Origin: Nemertoderma westbladi | Taxonomy: Eukaryota; Xenacoelomorpha; Nemertodermatida; Nemertodermatidae | Assembly: GCA_032718475.1 (NCBI GenBank) | Contig: JAUCBJ010008394.1 | Location: forward strand, 62,001-126,000 | Direction of reading: 5' to 3' | Length of the DNA: 64,000 bases | Part shown: positions 43,874 to 55,430 of the stretch, in pieces | How positions within the stretch are numbered: the stretch's first letter is position 1 | Layout of the letters: each line of letters opens with the position of its first letter | Program-made: the position numbers and the translations under genes | Notes under the pieces: generated by a model | Told to the model about the DNA's origin: nothing | What the model saw: only the letters and a program-made list of their open reading frames with translations | Databases searched by the model: none

Positions 43874-46800
43874 TCACGACCCAGAAAGAAGATTGATTTT
43901 TACTTGTTTTTTGAAATGCACCTTATTACTGCTATCGCGGATATCTCTCGAGAGGGAATTCCAGAGAAGAGGGCCCTGCATTGAAAGAGACTGATGCCGG
44001 ACTTCCGTGTGCGTACTGGGTAAATGAAAAAGACCAGCGGAGGCAGAGCGAGTATTGTATGTGTGAACAGATGATGCTTTAGTGAATAAGTGAGAAAGAG
44101 GATGGGAAGGATTGTGGTAAATTTCATACATTAGTAAGAGGACCTGATATTTATACAGACGATCTAGTGGTAAAATGCGTAGCTGCTGATAAATAGAAAA
44201 AGATGAGGACTGATAGTGGCTGAAGGTAATACATCGGACAATTTTATTGAGTTTGGTTTTGAGGGGACGAGTAATAAGATTTGAATGTATTTCCCCATAC
44301 TATCAACCCGTAAAAAATATAGGGGTAGTCTACGTATAGAATAGAGTTTGCATTATATGAGCTGGGACAATATGGCGTAGTTTATAGAATAATCCTCCAC
44401 TCTTGGATATTTTTTTCAAGATATGGCTGATGTGTTCCCTATATGATAAATTGGAATCTATTAATATACCTAGATATTTAGATGTTGTTGTGGATCTAAT
44501 TGTTTTGTTATTAATGATTATAGGTGGTGGCGGTATTTCTGACTTTGATTTTGAGAATATTGTATATTCAGTCTTGTCAGTATTTAAAGTTAGTTTGTTT
44601 TCAGTTAGCCATTCGGATAACAGTTTGAGTTCAGAATTCATATAGTCGATTAGTGGAGAGATATTTCGATTGTTGCACATCAGTGAAGTGTCATCGGCAA
44701 ATAAGGTTACTAATAGGGATGTGCAGTTTGGGAGGTCATTGATGTACAGTAGAAATAAAATCGGCCCGAGGACCGAACCCTGCGGGATACCACAGATTAT
44801 AGACCTAGAAGATGATAAAACATTATCTACTGAAACGAATTGATGTCTATTACTTAGATAACTAGAAATGAGTGCTAGAGGACTTCCGCGGATACCATAT
44901 ATTGGGAGCTTCTTTAATAGAATCGAATGGTCGAGGGTATCAAACGCCTTTTTTAGGTCTAGATACAGTACAGTCGCAAGTCGGTGGTCATCAAGGGCTT
45001 CCCTAAGGGACTCTACGATATTTATAATGGCAAAAGACGTTGTATATTTTTTACGAAAACCAAACTGGTTAGGTGAAATAATTTTGAATTTTTCTAGATA
45101 AGATATCAGTTGCGTGTAAATGATGCTTTCAAATACTTTGTGAAATATCGGGAGTAAAGATATAGGTCGGTAATTAGTGGTAGCTAGAGGATCTCCTCCT
45201 TTAAACACTGGAATTATTTTTGCAATTTTTAGAGACGTTGGAAAATGTCCATGGCGAATACTTAGATTTATTAAATTAGCTAGATGTGTCGAGATTATTG
45301 GGGCAGCGATTTTCACCAAGTAAATAGGAAATTCGTCATTAGAAGAGGTATCGTCCTTCAATAGTAGTAGATTGTAATGGATTTCTACTGGGGTAGTCTC
45401 AGATAACAGAAATGAGTTTGCTTTGGAATGGCGGATATGCCGAGTTGGACAACGAGCGGATGAAGGCAGTGCAGAAGCTAATTTAGAACCGATAGTAGAG
45501 AAAAACTCGTTGAATTGGTTTGCAATATCTTTAGGGTTAGTGAGCGAGATCACGTTACCATTATTGTTAATGTTTAGGCGCTTGGGAATATAATGTTTAT
45601 TATTACGATGTAATAAAGAATTTATAGTTCCCCAGGTCTTTTTAATATTATTCGAATTTTTGGCAAACTCAGATTCATAGAAATTTTTTTTAGCTGCCCG
45701 CAACAAACTAGTTAGCTTGTTGCGGTACGACTTATAAGTATTATGGTTCACAGAAGTTGGGTTTGTCATGTATAAGCCGTATAATTTGTTTTTCTTATGA
45801 ATTCCTAAAATTAGACCAGAAGTAAGCCACGGCTTTTTTGCAACAAATTTTTTATGTAACTCTTTGCGAGGTAAATTATGTTTGCAAATATTTGTAAAAT
45901 TTTCATAAAAATTATCAAATTTATTTTCATCTTGAACCGTACTTGAAGAGTATTCCCACGACTGAAATTCGAGGTCGTGGATAAATTTTTCCTTGCTAAA
46001 TTGTTTATAGTCAAACACGTACTTCTTTTCGGCAGGTCTAAAATAAGTGGAATAGTTGTCCAATACTATGAATGTTGGTAAATGGTCCGTGGAGCCCACT
46101 TCGCACAAAAAAACCCCAGGTGAGCATATAGCAGAATGAATATTAGTAATTACATGGTCCAACAGGGTCGCCGAGTGGGGTGTTATTCGGGTAGCTTGGG
46201 AAATCGTCTGCGTAAATCCATTTGAAGTTACGTTATTTAAATAATTTTATACTTGAAGTTTATTGGGGCTCAAAACATCAACATTATAGTCACCCGTTAA
46301 AATTACATCATAATTATTACTAGCCAATTTAGCAAGGTGGTCATTAAAAGTGGATTGAAACTGGTCCAAATTAACACTCTGGGTACGGTATACACAGCCA
46401 ATAATTAAAGGCTTATTAGGGTGATTGCGAGTAATTTCAACCCAGGTGTTTTCAGGGCCGGGAAAGTGTAGGTCCGGTCTAATGGTACCTTCAAGTTCAT
46501 TACGTATGTATATGGCAGTACCGCCTCTGTCAAGCTTACCGTAAGTTCTATAATCACAAATGGGTTTCTTGTAACCTTCAATGCAAATGGCATCTAGATC
46601 ATGATCTTTTGTCAAAAAAGTTTCAGAGAAAGTTAAAATGTCAAACTTCGATGACAAAGAGTGTAGAAAATCCGTGATAACAGAAAAATTTGACGTAATA
46701 CTCCTACAATTGAGATGAAACACGGAAAAGCCATTATGACAGTCATCAAATTTCTGGCTAAATTTTGTTTCGTTAAACTATTCATCTGTAATAATATTTG

Positions 46801-47122
46801 AAACGAGATTTCCATCAGGGTTTATGGAATTAAACATATTATCAGTAGGGTCAGTATCCAGACTCATAAGATCTTCCATATCGCAGCCAAATATATCCTT
46901 ATCATTATTGTCAACAGAATTAAAGGGAAACAAATTTAAGTAGCAAAAATTACACCAATGATTCGCGTCTTTTTGGATCCCATTAGCAAAGTCTGTTGGA
47001 TCCAGGAAGGAGCCACATTGTCTATGAAATTGGAATGTACATAGGCAACAAAAAAAGGACTGATCAGTCCATTCAAATTTAGTATAGCATAATCCACAGC
47101 ATACGTCAACATCGGTCAACAT
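43874..47122 (-). pseudogene. CR1/L2-like LINE ORF2: PHD-like finger, endonuclease, RT
   Basis: From 47122 the frame encodes a PHD-like zinc finger (CCGLCYTKFEWTDQSFFCC… HRQC … CNFC), then after a stop at 46778-46780 an apurinic-type endonuclease (VFHLNCRSI, TFSETFLT, GDYNVDVL), then after a stop at 46247-46249 an RT of about 610 residues. RT blocks include SNDEFPIYLVK, NYRPISLLPIFHK, QFGFRKKYTTSFAI, LYLDLKKAFDTLDH (motif A), GIPQGSVLGPILF (motif B) and TLFADDTSLM (motif C, catalytic DD). All of this is in one phase. The C-terminal region 44330-43874 is frameshifted but ends with NTRSASAGLFHLP and GPLLWNSLSRDIRD, typical of CR1-type proteins. Confidence 0.9.
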
Positions 47123-47689
47123 CGTGATACTACTCTGTTCGAACGGGAGTAGTAATTTATTTTTGTTTATTTAAGTTAATTTAAATTCTTTAAATATTAA
47201 GGTGGTGATTTTTGTATACGGAAGATAAATAAGTAATCCTTCCCAATCGAACAGAGGTGTAATGGCTATAAGTATACCTCGAAATAATCGAGATAGTGAA
47301 GTGAAAGACGGTGAAGTACATAATGTTAATAGTGATAATGTTAATTCATATTAACAAAGGAAAAATGAGAATGATATAACAACCGTTTCTTTACTTGTGC
47401 GGTTTATTATTTAGAAATGTTAATTAGTTTCATATATAAATGAAATACCATAAAACCAATGGGTGAAATGTTTAAGGAAAACAAGTGGAATAAAGGAGTA
47501 ATGAGTACCTCAACCACCCAGCTAAATAAAATTCTGGGACTAAAAAGTCTGCGCTTAGGTTACAATCTCAGTTTACGCTGCCTACTGTATGTATAACTTC
47601 TGCCTGATATGAGTCGGAGGTTGTTAATTATGTTATAATGTATGTTTATATGTATGAATGTATGTTTAAACTCAACTAGTTGATGGAGA

Positions 47690-48146
47690 CCGGTTCACTT
47701 CCGGACTTTCATGACTACTGGAAGGATTCCGGTTAGTCGAGTGAACTGTCGACGGGACTGAGGGCGACTTTAACGAGGATGGAGTGGAATCTGATTGCGT
47801 AATCCCTTTCACATCGGTGTCCGAGGTAATGGGGATTGGGTTCGATCCTTCAGCACAATGCACAAAAATATAATAATAATAAAAATATAATAATACGAAT
47901 TCCGTGATTCTCTTTACGAATTTCAATGTTTTCTGCCTCCAGATCCGCTAGCCTTCTAAATGTACCCACGACATCAGACCGGATATCTTTGATTTCGTTT
48001 ATTAGCTCATCTTGTCCAGTTTGAAGTGTGTCCAGACGCGCTATAATTTCTTCCCCAACTTTTCCCCACGCAGTAGCTCCTGGCATATTGATATAACCAA
48101 ACGAAGAGAATGTTCCGGAAAGAGAACTGATGGATCGGGTCGCCAT
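47690..48146 (-). pseudogene. CR1/L2-like LINE ORF1, coiled-coil protein
   Basis: It starts MATRSISSLSGTFSSF and continues with a predicted coiled coil (IIARLDTLQTGQDELINEI, RRLADLEAENIEIRKEN). It changes frame at an ATAATAATAAAAATATAATA tract near 47870-47895, after which the other frame reads CAEGSNPIPITSDTDVKG and ends in a serine-rich tail. ORF1 proteins bind element RNA. The frameshift at the microsatellite probably inactivated this copy. Confidence 0.6.
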
Positions 48147-48536
48147 GGACGCCCTTTATTGATTGAGGTACCGGTAGCGAACGGGACACGACAGACTTTC
48201 CAAAGTCCAAAGTCGGGGCAGTCGGCCTAGTTGTTTACACTTGAACGGGTTACCGAGGCGCCACTAATAGTTTCTAGTTGGTCGTTCCCATAAAATAATA
48301 TTTATTACAGTTATTTATTACAATATTACTGTATTATTTATACAGCCATTACAATTACAGCATTGAATAAGTCCAACATTCAGGCAGTCAGCACTTTACA
48401 TTTGCAGGCAGTAATAGGCCTAACCAGCTACCGGCAGACCGGTAGCAGAAAATTCTTTCCCTACTCCATACATTTACTATCTGATCAATCTGATCAATCG
48501 TAATCGATAGTAAGAGTTAGTAGTAGAGTTAGTTGA

Positions 48537-49153
48537 CAAACTTGACAACCATTGATAATAATCAACTAAGGAAGGTCGATGACTTCCAGTACCTTGGATC
48601 ATGGATAGAGAGTAGCAAAAAGGACATAGAAGTTAGGAAAGCAAAGGCTTGGGTAGCTCTATCAAAAATGGATACCATCTGGAAATCAGATCTCTCCAGG
48701 CACCTGAAGACTAAGTTCTTTCAAGCCACAGTGGAAAGTGTATTTTTATATGGGGGTGAAACCTGGACACTGACTAAATCACTTGAACAACAAATTGATG
48801 GTTGCTACACAAGACTACTAAGGGCAGCCCTAAACATCAGCTGGAGACAACACATGACAAACGCCGAGCTTTATGGTACAATACCACCTGTATCAACCAC
48901 CCTCCGTGAACGCAGATTAAGATTCAGTGGGCAATGCTGGCGAAGTAAAGACGAGGTCATACCAGATCTACTTTTCTGGCAACCAACTCATGGAAAGCGT
49001 AGTCGTGGACGACCAGCCATAACATATATAGATTAACTTGAAAGGGATACTGAACTCCGGAGAAACGCAATTGCGACAACTATGGAGAATCGGGAAGCCT
49101 GGAAGGATCTCATTTCCACTGTCTGAGTTCGCTCGACCTAGTAGTAGTAGTAG
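48537..49153 (+). pseudogene. RTE-like LINE family 1, 3' end
   Basis: The plus-strand frame (to 49036) reads VDDFQYLGSWIESSKKDIEV, VFLYGGETWTLTKSLEQQ and TTLRERRLRFSGQCWRSKDE, the RT C-terminal region, collinear with 61122-61690. It ends in a (TAG)n tail at 49138-49153, then the right copy of the 129-bp direct repeat. The start near 48537 is a junction, where about 200 bp of LINE including motif C is absent. Confidence 0.85.
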
Positions 49154-49285
49154 TAGAACATGAAAATAATTGAAAAATTGGTTCACCAGTTTGTTGCGAA
49201 GGTGAGTTGATTCTATCAGTCTATTGGTTATCTGGTTTCTGGCTTCCTACATATCAAGCTGACAGCTGAGTCTGATAGCCTAGTT
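49154..49285. repeat. Right copy of the 129-bp direct repeat
   Basis: Matches 40588-40719 with one mismatch (CTAC for CTGC) and ends at CCTAGTT. The following sequence, GGCAAAGCAGGG, is the presumed continuation of the pre-insertion locus. Confidence 0.8.
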
Positions 49286-49335
49286 GGCAAAGCAGGGAAA
49301 GAGCTTCCCTTTCCCTCCATTGCTAATAAAACAGT

Positions 49336-49397
49336 TTATTTGTCAAATGGGGGAGGGGGAGGGGGGTTATTTGTCAAATGGGGGAGGGGGAGGGGGG
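49336..49397. repeat. 31-bp G-rich tandem duplication
   Basis: Two adjacent copies of TTATTTGTCAAATGGGGGAG plus GGGGAGGGGGG. Each has runs of five or six G able to form a quadruplex. Confidence 0.75.
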
Positions 49398-52300
49398 TAA
49401 AGTACACTTGTTTGACATCAAATATAAAGGGGCCCTGGATTTTCCATAAATATGTTGCCCTGGGCCACTTTTTCCACTCGATGGGCCTGTCAAGAAGTAT
49501 GACTGGCTTTTACGAGGTCAGGAGTATAAAGGATATCAGATATCTGGTAGTTTTAAATGGGGGACTGGACTTCAAGCCACATAAGTTCAAGAATTTCATG
49601 AAGATGTACAACCTATATGAAAATATAGTGGTGGCAAATTAACTCCACAAGACACCCAATATGATGAGATGTTGACTGTGACTGGAAGATCCACACCCAC
49701 TGGGACAAGAGCAACCACCATAACTATATCTATATGCCATGGAGTCATAACTTCTTAACAAACTAGGCAGTTATGACTGGCTGCCTTCCATGAATACGAG
49801 TTGAATAATGTTCTTGATCATGCATTCCAAGCTGTCATTAATACCCTGCTGGAGGAATCATGTAATTAACTTTTGAAGTCTAAATGGACCTTCCAATATT
49901 CCAACAATGGTAGAGACTCTCGTCTTTGATGGTCTGGAGATCTTATTACTCCTAGCAGTCTACTACTTATGCCTACCTCAAAACATCAACTTGAACTTGA
50001 AGCATTAGAGAGGCAGTCAAAGTAAATGGTGATGACTGAACCTGAAAAGGATTCAGGACCTATGAATACATTGGTTCGTCTCAAGGTCGGATGATGCTGT
50101 AAGATCCGAAATTATTTATTTGAAGAATATATTCTTAGGAAAACAGATTGAGTTGGAAGCCCTGGGTGTCTGTTTTCAAAGACAACAGACAGAGAAGTAA
50201 ATGCTACCCTAAAATCCGAGATGGTAGACTGCAAGAAAATGAAACCACCCACCAACACCAATTGCTACAAGTAACAGGTATACCAAGTGAAGCTAAGTAT
50301 TCCCTGAGGCATCTAGGAAAGTTAAGCCCATTGTACAGTCAGGTAATAATAGAACACGGCCCCAACAGACTTTGAATCACTTTCATTCTGAATATGAAAG
50401 GGATATAATATAGCTATAACAGGTGCGAAGCTTCTCTCAAATAAAGGGTCACGAAGTTAAATAATTTAGTTAAGGAAATATAAATAGCGCAGAACAGATC
50501 ACCATACTTGTCATAGGACACCTTAATGTTGGGGTGACCTTCTTGGAATGCATTGTAAACTTTTATTATTATGAACCAACTCAGCATATATCACTTATTT
50601 GGCATATGCTCGTACCTGTAATGAGAGATTTGAGGGTTGAATGACTCAATAATATGTTCTTGTATGGGGGTCTCATCTATCTTATTGCTAGGGTCATGAT
50701 GACTTTGTGAGTCGTGGTATGGTTCAGCAGATGCAATTAGTCCGCACATGTAATATAATCTTCAATACTTGATTATTTGTTGACTTACGACAATGAGATG
50801 TTAGCAAATAGAGTCAAATTACCACAGTTCTTGTACCTTTCCATTCTGTCCTGCCATGTGCGAGCTCTTTTCTTTTTAGCAGGTTTACTTCTCTTTTTGT
50901 TTTACCTTTGCACGGACATCATCAGCATCGATGGACGATCCACTGGTATTTCCAGACGAGTCATCATTTTTCATTGATGACTACTCTATAGGTTAATCCT
51001 AATCCAAATCAGCTGGGTCTCTATTCTGGATGGAGTAGAAATTACCTTAAAATTTTCTTCAGTGGACAATGATATTCAATATGAAAACATTCTCCACTGG
51101 TTCCTCTATTTCGTCGGGTTCCTGCTCCTCTGGGGAACCAAAACTTTCCCAATGTCTATTGGTTCCCCTGGTATGTCATTATCAGGATGAACGAACATGA
51201 ATCAAATCCATGAAACCTTCCAGTATCCAACATCAGTATAGTGCAAAATCACAAATTAGACAGTAAAATTTTAACTTTTACAAAAATCTGAGAATTAAAA
51301 ACATAGGGTGTTCAGCCACATGCTTCTGTTTTAAAATTACCGCTACTTTCTTAAAGGATTACCTTACATTAAAACTAAGTCTAGCACGCTATTTCTTGAT
51401 TGGTGCTAATTTTGTTGAATATATGTATTGTGTGTTGACTTAAAATCTTTTATGGCAAAACACCTTATCCTTAGGCACAATGTGTTCAAACCACCTCTGT
51501 TGCCTAAATATAAGATAAGGTGATGTTCCATCCAGTGGTAGGCTTGAGGTTCCCCTATGGGGTGATAGGAAATCGAAAAAAGCCACTTTGTTTCAAAGAA
51601 GCTTCCAAATTCTGTTTCAAAGTTACTTCCTCCTATTTAATATGAAATAAGAGGTTATAAGAGAAGTGGATTAGTCTAATAAAAAAAATTTAAATTTTCG
51701 ACAATGGGTGTTTTGCCTTAGGAAGGCAGAACAGTGATATGATGGGAACAACACCTACCCCCACTATATTTAGTATCATCTACCAGATGGTTGGTGTTTT
51801 GAATTCTCGTTTTCATGGTAATGGGTTGCTATGGTTGTTACTGCAAGAACAAATGCACCTACAGTCATTTAAACAAGTAATAAAACATATTTCCAAGGCC
51901 CATAGGCCTTGAACTTCCCCAGGAGCCTGTAGTAATAGCTTCTCAGTGTAGTTGTTTCTAACTTATCATAGTCCCATTTCTCTGAATCCATTAAAATGGA
52001 ATGATAGCAATCTCATTAGCTGATCCTAAAGTGGTGTGGTACATCCCACAAGGATGTCACCTGGCAAGTGACTTGTATGGTATGTATATTTATGTATATA
52101 AATATACATAACATATACATCATCTTCATTGACATCTTGGGATAATCAAAGATCTGAAGGTCCAGCTTCCACATTTTGTTTAGAGTTACCAGTACTAGTA
52201 AATAAATCTGCCATGAACTTCTGCTGTGAATTTTCATGGCAATTGACTATTATGCTATATTGGCTATATGAGTAAAATCTCAGTGTCTTGTATATTCTGT

Positions 52301-53520
52301 ATGCGTATTTGGTACAGCAGTATGACAATATCACTCAATAGTGTCACACCACATAATGGCCAATCACTGTATTAATTTTATAATATAACAAGCTGGCAAG
52401 TCTAGAGGGTTCACAGTCATACTTATATCAGAACAATAATAACAATATTGTCAGACAATGCTGATATTGTTATATTACTGTATTACTGTCACCTGGGGTC
52501 TGTCTACTACGGTGGATGTACTTCACATTATACCAGTATACTGTACGTACACTCTGATGACTAATGCTGTAATGAAATTTATTGCTAACACAAACAGTAA
52601 ACAATGTCAATTGTAAATCTACCAGTGTATACTGATATAGGCTACCATCAACTTTATTCCACTACTTCTACAAAATTAAATTTCCCACTGTAATGCTAAT
52701 TGATTACTCCAATTAATCTTCAATTAGGTCACCATGTAGGTCCAAGTAGGTCACCACCATGTAGTCCAAATAGATAAATAGACTCCATTGAATGTATTAG
52801 AAATAATTCAGGTACCTACATGTGCCAAATATCAGAAATGTGATTGTGTTCCATATTACAAGATTGATTTTTCATAAACTGTCCAAAAATACTGCTAAAA
52901 TGGCGCTTGCATTGCACATATACCATCTCGACACCCAAGTATCTGTATAAGGCATCACCACGCCTATATCTAACGCTTGTCCAAATTTCGTTTCGATTGA
53001 TTCTTACATAACGGAGATGTCGTGCTAGACAGACACACACATAGACAGAGTAAGGTAATAATGGTCACTGGTGTCAACAACTAAGACCTTGAACCAATAT
53101 GTGGCAAGCCTAGATATTATTTTAGTATGTGATTTAATATGCCATATTACCATAGTAGCCAGGATATTGTATGGGGGAGGGGGTGGATGGAGATAAAACA
53201 ATGCATAATATCTGTAGTGTGTACTGTAGTGTGTTATCGGTACCAGTACTGGTACCGGTATCTCTACTTCTGGGTCACATATGATGGAAAATAAAAATGC
53301 AAGATGCAATCAAAAGTGTTCTCAAAGAATTGAATTAGGATGGATGCATCTCAGGCATAACAGCGAGTTTAAACAATTTTGTTCTCTAAAATGAGGTGGA
53401 ATTGGCCATCTTGATGAACCTAAGGCTACTAAGCTTGGTGAAATATTAGCCAAAGGTACAGTTTGTTGGTGGTGTCTGTAGTCAAGGAGCGCTGAATGAC
53501 TTTGATATCGAGTTGAAAGA
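49398..53520. other. No gene recognised
   Basis: A plus-strand frame at 49340-49642 (…LSRSMTGFYEVRSIKDIRYL) and short acidic/basic readings on the minus strand near 50790-50990 look protein-like but are broken and match no family I know. They may be decayed exons. Nothing else can be supported. Confidence 0.35.
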
Positions 53521-53532
53521 TTTTCAAGTTAA

Positions 53533-53659
53533 GATGAGTATGCTATTGACTCAGGTGGACCTACACAGGAGTTTATGCTCCTTGCTTTGTGAGAAATTAA
53601 GGATCTGCCAATTTTCCAAAAAGAAGAGATGGCGAAATCATTACCCTTTGACTATAACA
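53533..53659 (+). pseudogene. HECT ubiquitin-ligase remnant, N-lobe exon
   Basis: The plus strand reads DEYAIDSGGPTQEFMLLAL, a TGA at 53590-53592, then EIKDLPIFQKEEMAKSLPFD, matching the D-x-G-G-P-x-(R/Q)-E-F block in the N-lobe of HECT domains. The frame ends at ACA|GTAAGT, a good splice donor. The TGA could derive from an arginine CGA. Two further exons follow on the same strand. HECT ligases form a ubiquitin thioester and pass it to substrates. The type here resembles G2E3-like proteins. Confidence 0.55.
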
Positions 53660-53677
53660 GTAAGTAATTCGGGCAAC

Positions 53678-54056
53678 ATTATAAGTAATTAAACAGGACT
53701 AAGGATGATCCAACGCTATAGCAAATGGAGCGGAAAAAATGAATTCGACACCAGCGGGGATCGAACCCGCGTCTCCCGATAAACGTTCAGGTATGCTAAC
53801 CACTACACCACGGAGGTACCTGCATCTTTCCGATTGATTTGCTATAGGTGGTAAACTACCTTACGGTTGCTATTGAATACAGACCTCCTTACGGATGGAT
53901 TTAATCTGTATTCTAATACAGTAGCAGTTATGACCTGTACTGCAAACGAATGTTATTGTATATGTGTTTAACATCCATAGATTGTATAAATTATAAGTAA
54001 TTAAACAGGACTAAGGAAGATCCAACTCTATAGCAAATGGAGCGGAAAAAATGAAT
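53678..54056 (-). mobile_element. tRNA-like SINE candidate between 67-bp direct repeats
   Basis: The 67-bp repeats at 53678-53744 and 53990-54056 (ATTATAAGTAATTAAACAGG … GGAAAAAATGAAT, two mismatches) bracket 245 bp. Next to the left repeat, on the minus strand, is a tRNA-like sequence. The repeats contain a T run (on the minus strand) that could end pol III transcription. It lies in an intron of the HECT remnant. Confidence 0.6.
53745..53820 (-). tRNA. tRNA-like sequence, probable pseudogene
   Basis: The minus strand has GTGGTGTAGTGGTTAGCAT (A box and D arm), an anticodon stem CCTGA/TCGGG with loop ACGTTTA, and a perfect T arm, GCGGG-TTCGATC-CCCGC. The would-be anticodon is GTT, but position 33 is C instead of the universal T. 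The acceptor strands (ACCTCCG and TGGTGTC) pair at only about four of seven positions, so a working tRNA is unlikely. Confidence 0.5.
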
Positions 54057-54754
54057 ATAATAACGTAATATAAATTTATGATTTTATTAATATAATAGAA
54101 TTATATAACTTTATTTACTACACTTCATTCTTCTCCCCCACTACGGTATAATATGTTGCTATCAACAAACTTTCAAAGAGACTTTCAAAGACACTTTCAA
54201 ACTTTGATGTTACAATATCCGATGTTGCTGAATATGATTGGCATCTGCTAATACAGTCGGTTTGTATATTCTCTATAATAATTGTTATAATGTACTTGTT
54301 GGAATGGTATGCAGGTAAAAGCTGACTTTAAGGATTTAACAAGCATTATAATGGGTGGGGTGGGTTTCTCTATTTAATTCATTTCTCTATCTAATTATTT
54401 TCTCTAATAGCTAACCTCTAGCTATGTCATATACTATTTTTAAGAATTAAATTTAATATATTTTATATATAGTATTGCCGAATTACCCCACTGGGGGGGG
54501 GGGGGGGGGGGGGGGGGGGTGCATAGATTAACATATTATTTCCCTCTATTTAATAATTTTTATTTTAACTTCTGTATCTAATTATTATATCAAATTGCTT
54601 TCTTAATCAATGAAATTAATTAATTGACTCTGACTGTATATTTACTTTCTTGAAAAAATATTTATTTATAACTATTAACTATTATATATATAGTTAATCT
54701 TTCATTTGATTAAATATAATAATAATATCATATATTCATATATTTAAATAAAGA
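54057..54754. other. Intron-like AT-rich DNA with a 27-base G run
   Basis: Lies between HECT-like exons. A G homopolymer spans 54493-54519. No coding frame. Confidence 0.5.
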
Positions 54755-54955
54755 ATGCGTGAAGGATTGCAAACATTGAGTTTAATAGACGAACTATGGG
54801 CAAACAAAGTTGTCTGTGAGGAACTTTTTATTAGACAGGAGTTGGAACTAGATCCAATCATGGTTGACTTGACCACTTGTTTGAAATTGAATTTTCCGAT
54901 GAGGGAAGCATTTGGAGACGTCGAGAGAGGAGAACCTCTGGGTTGATTTTCTTCA
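54755..54955 (+). pseudogene. HECT ubiquitin-ligase remnant, middle exon
   Basis: This reads MREGLQTLSLIDELWANKVV, matching the F-x-(E/Q)-G-L-x-(T/S)-L helix of HECT domains. Then, in shifted frames, it reads FSDEGSIWRRREE and ENLWVDFLQ, matching the G-S-(N)-x-R-x-x-E-E … FLQ segment. Two frameshifts are needed. The end, CTTCAG|GT, is a possible donor. Confidence 0.5.
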
Positions 54956-55164
54956 GGTCTTAGCACGTAATTATTGTTATTTAATTGAATAAAATTAAGT
55001 ATCGTATTTACTCGATTAGACGTCTGGCTAGTGTTGAAATTTATAAATTACCGATAAGGGGTGTGGGGGGAGGGGATACTTAAAAGGTATGGGTGGCAGT
55101 GGAAAAATTGGGTATTATATTTGATGAATTAATTCTAAATTAAATAGTTTATTTTAAATTACAG

Positions 55165-55430
55165 AAGGGATAAAAGTTGATGGTAAAATGATTGGTCTAA
55201 AGGATATACTTATTTTGGTTACTGGTGAGAATGTTGTTCCCTTCTTGGGATTGGACCCCCAACTCAAGATCACTTTTATCCACCTAGAGGATGTGAAGGA
55301 GAGGCACATGGCTGGAGTCCCTAAAGTAAACACATGTGCTATGGAGTTATCATTACCAATTCTGGACGACTAGGAGACTTTCAAAGACAGAATGGCCAAT
55401 TGTACATTCATGTTATATACTTTCACTACG
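55165..55430 (+). pseudogene. HECT ubiquitin-ligase remnant, C-lobe exon
   Basis: After an acceptor (TTTTAAATTACAG) the frame reads GIKVDGKMIGLKDILILVTG, then ENVVPFLGLDPQLKITF and VPKVNTCAMELSLPILDD. The cysteine near 55335 in the T-C-x-x-x-L-x-L-P motif is the thioester-forming residue. A TAG at 55371-55373 follows LDD. The same frame continues ETFKDRMANCTF and ends at about 55430, which matches the usual end of HECT domains, so the TAG appears to replace a tyrosine-like codon. Confidence 0.65.

Larger units (their letters stand above)
43588..48300 (-). mobile_element. CR1/L2-like LINE, near full length, nested in RTE-1
   Basis: A minus-strand element with a short coiled-coil ORF1 (48146 to about 47690) and a long ORF2 (47122-43874). 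It sits between the 43587 and 48537 pieces of RTE-1. The exact ends are uncertain: the 3' part is AT-rich near 43700-43860, and the 5' leader probably lies at about 48150-48300. About 200 bp of RTE-1 is missing at the junction, so a clean target duplication was not found. Confidence 0.7.

Noticed and set aside
44403-45101. Plus-strand open frames (44403-44645, 44868-45101)
   Set aside because: They are antisense shadows of the CR1/L2-like RT on the minus strand.
49340-49642. 100-codon frame beginning in a G-rich tandem repeat
   Set aside because: The start is low complexity, and the rest has no recognised domain or splice context. Kept only as a note in the gap entry.
50790-51130. Minus-strand acidic/basic readings as exons of a nuclear protein
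   Set aside because: Stops interrupt every few dozen codons, and no splice-consistent set or known domain could be found.
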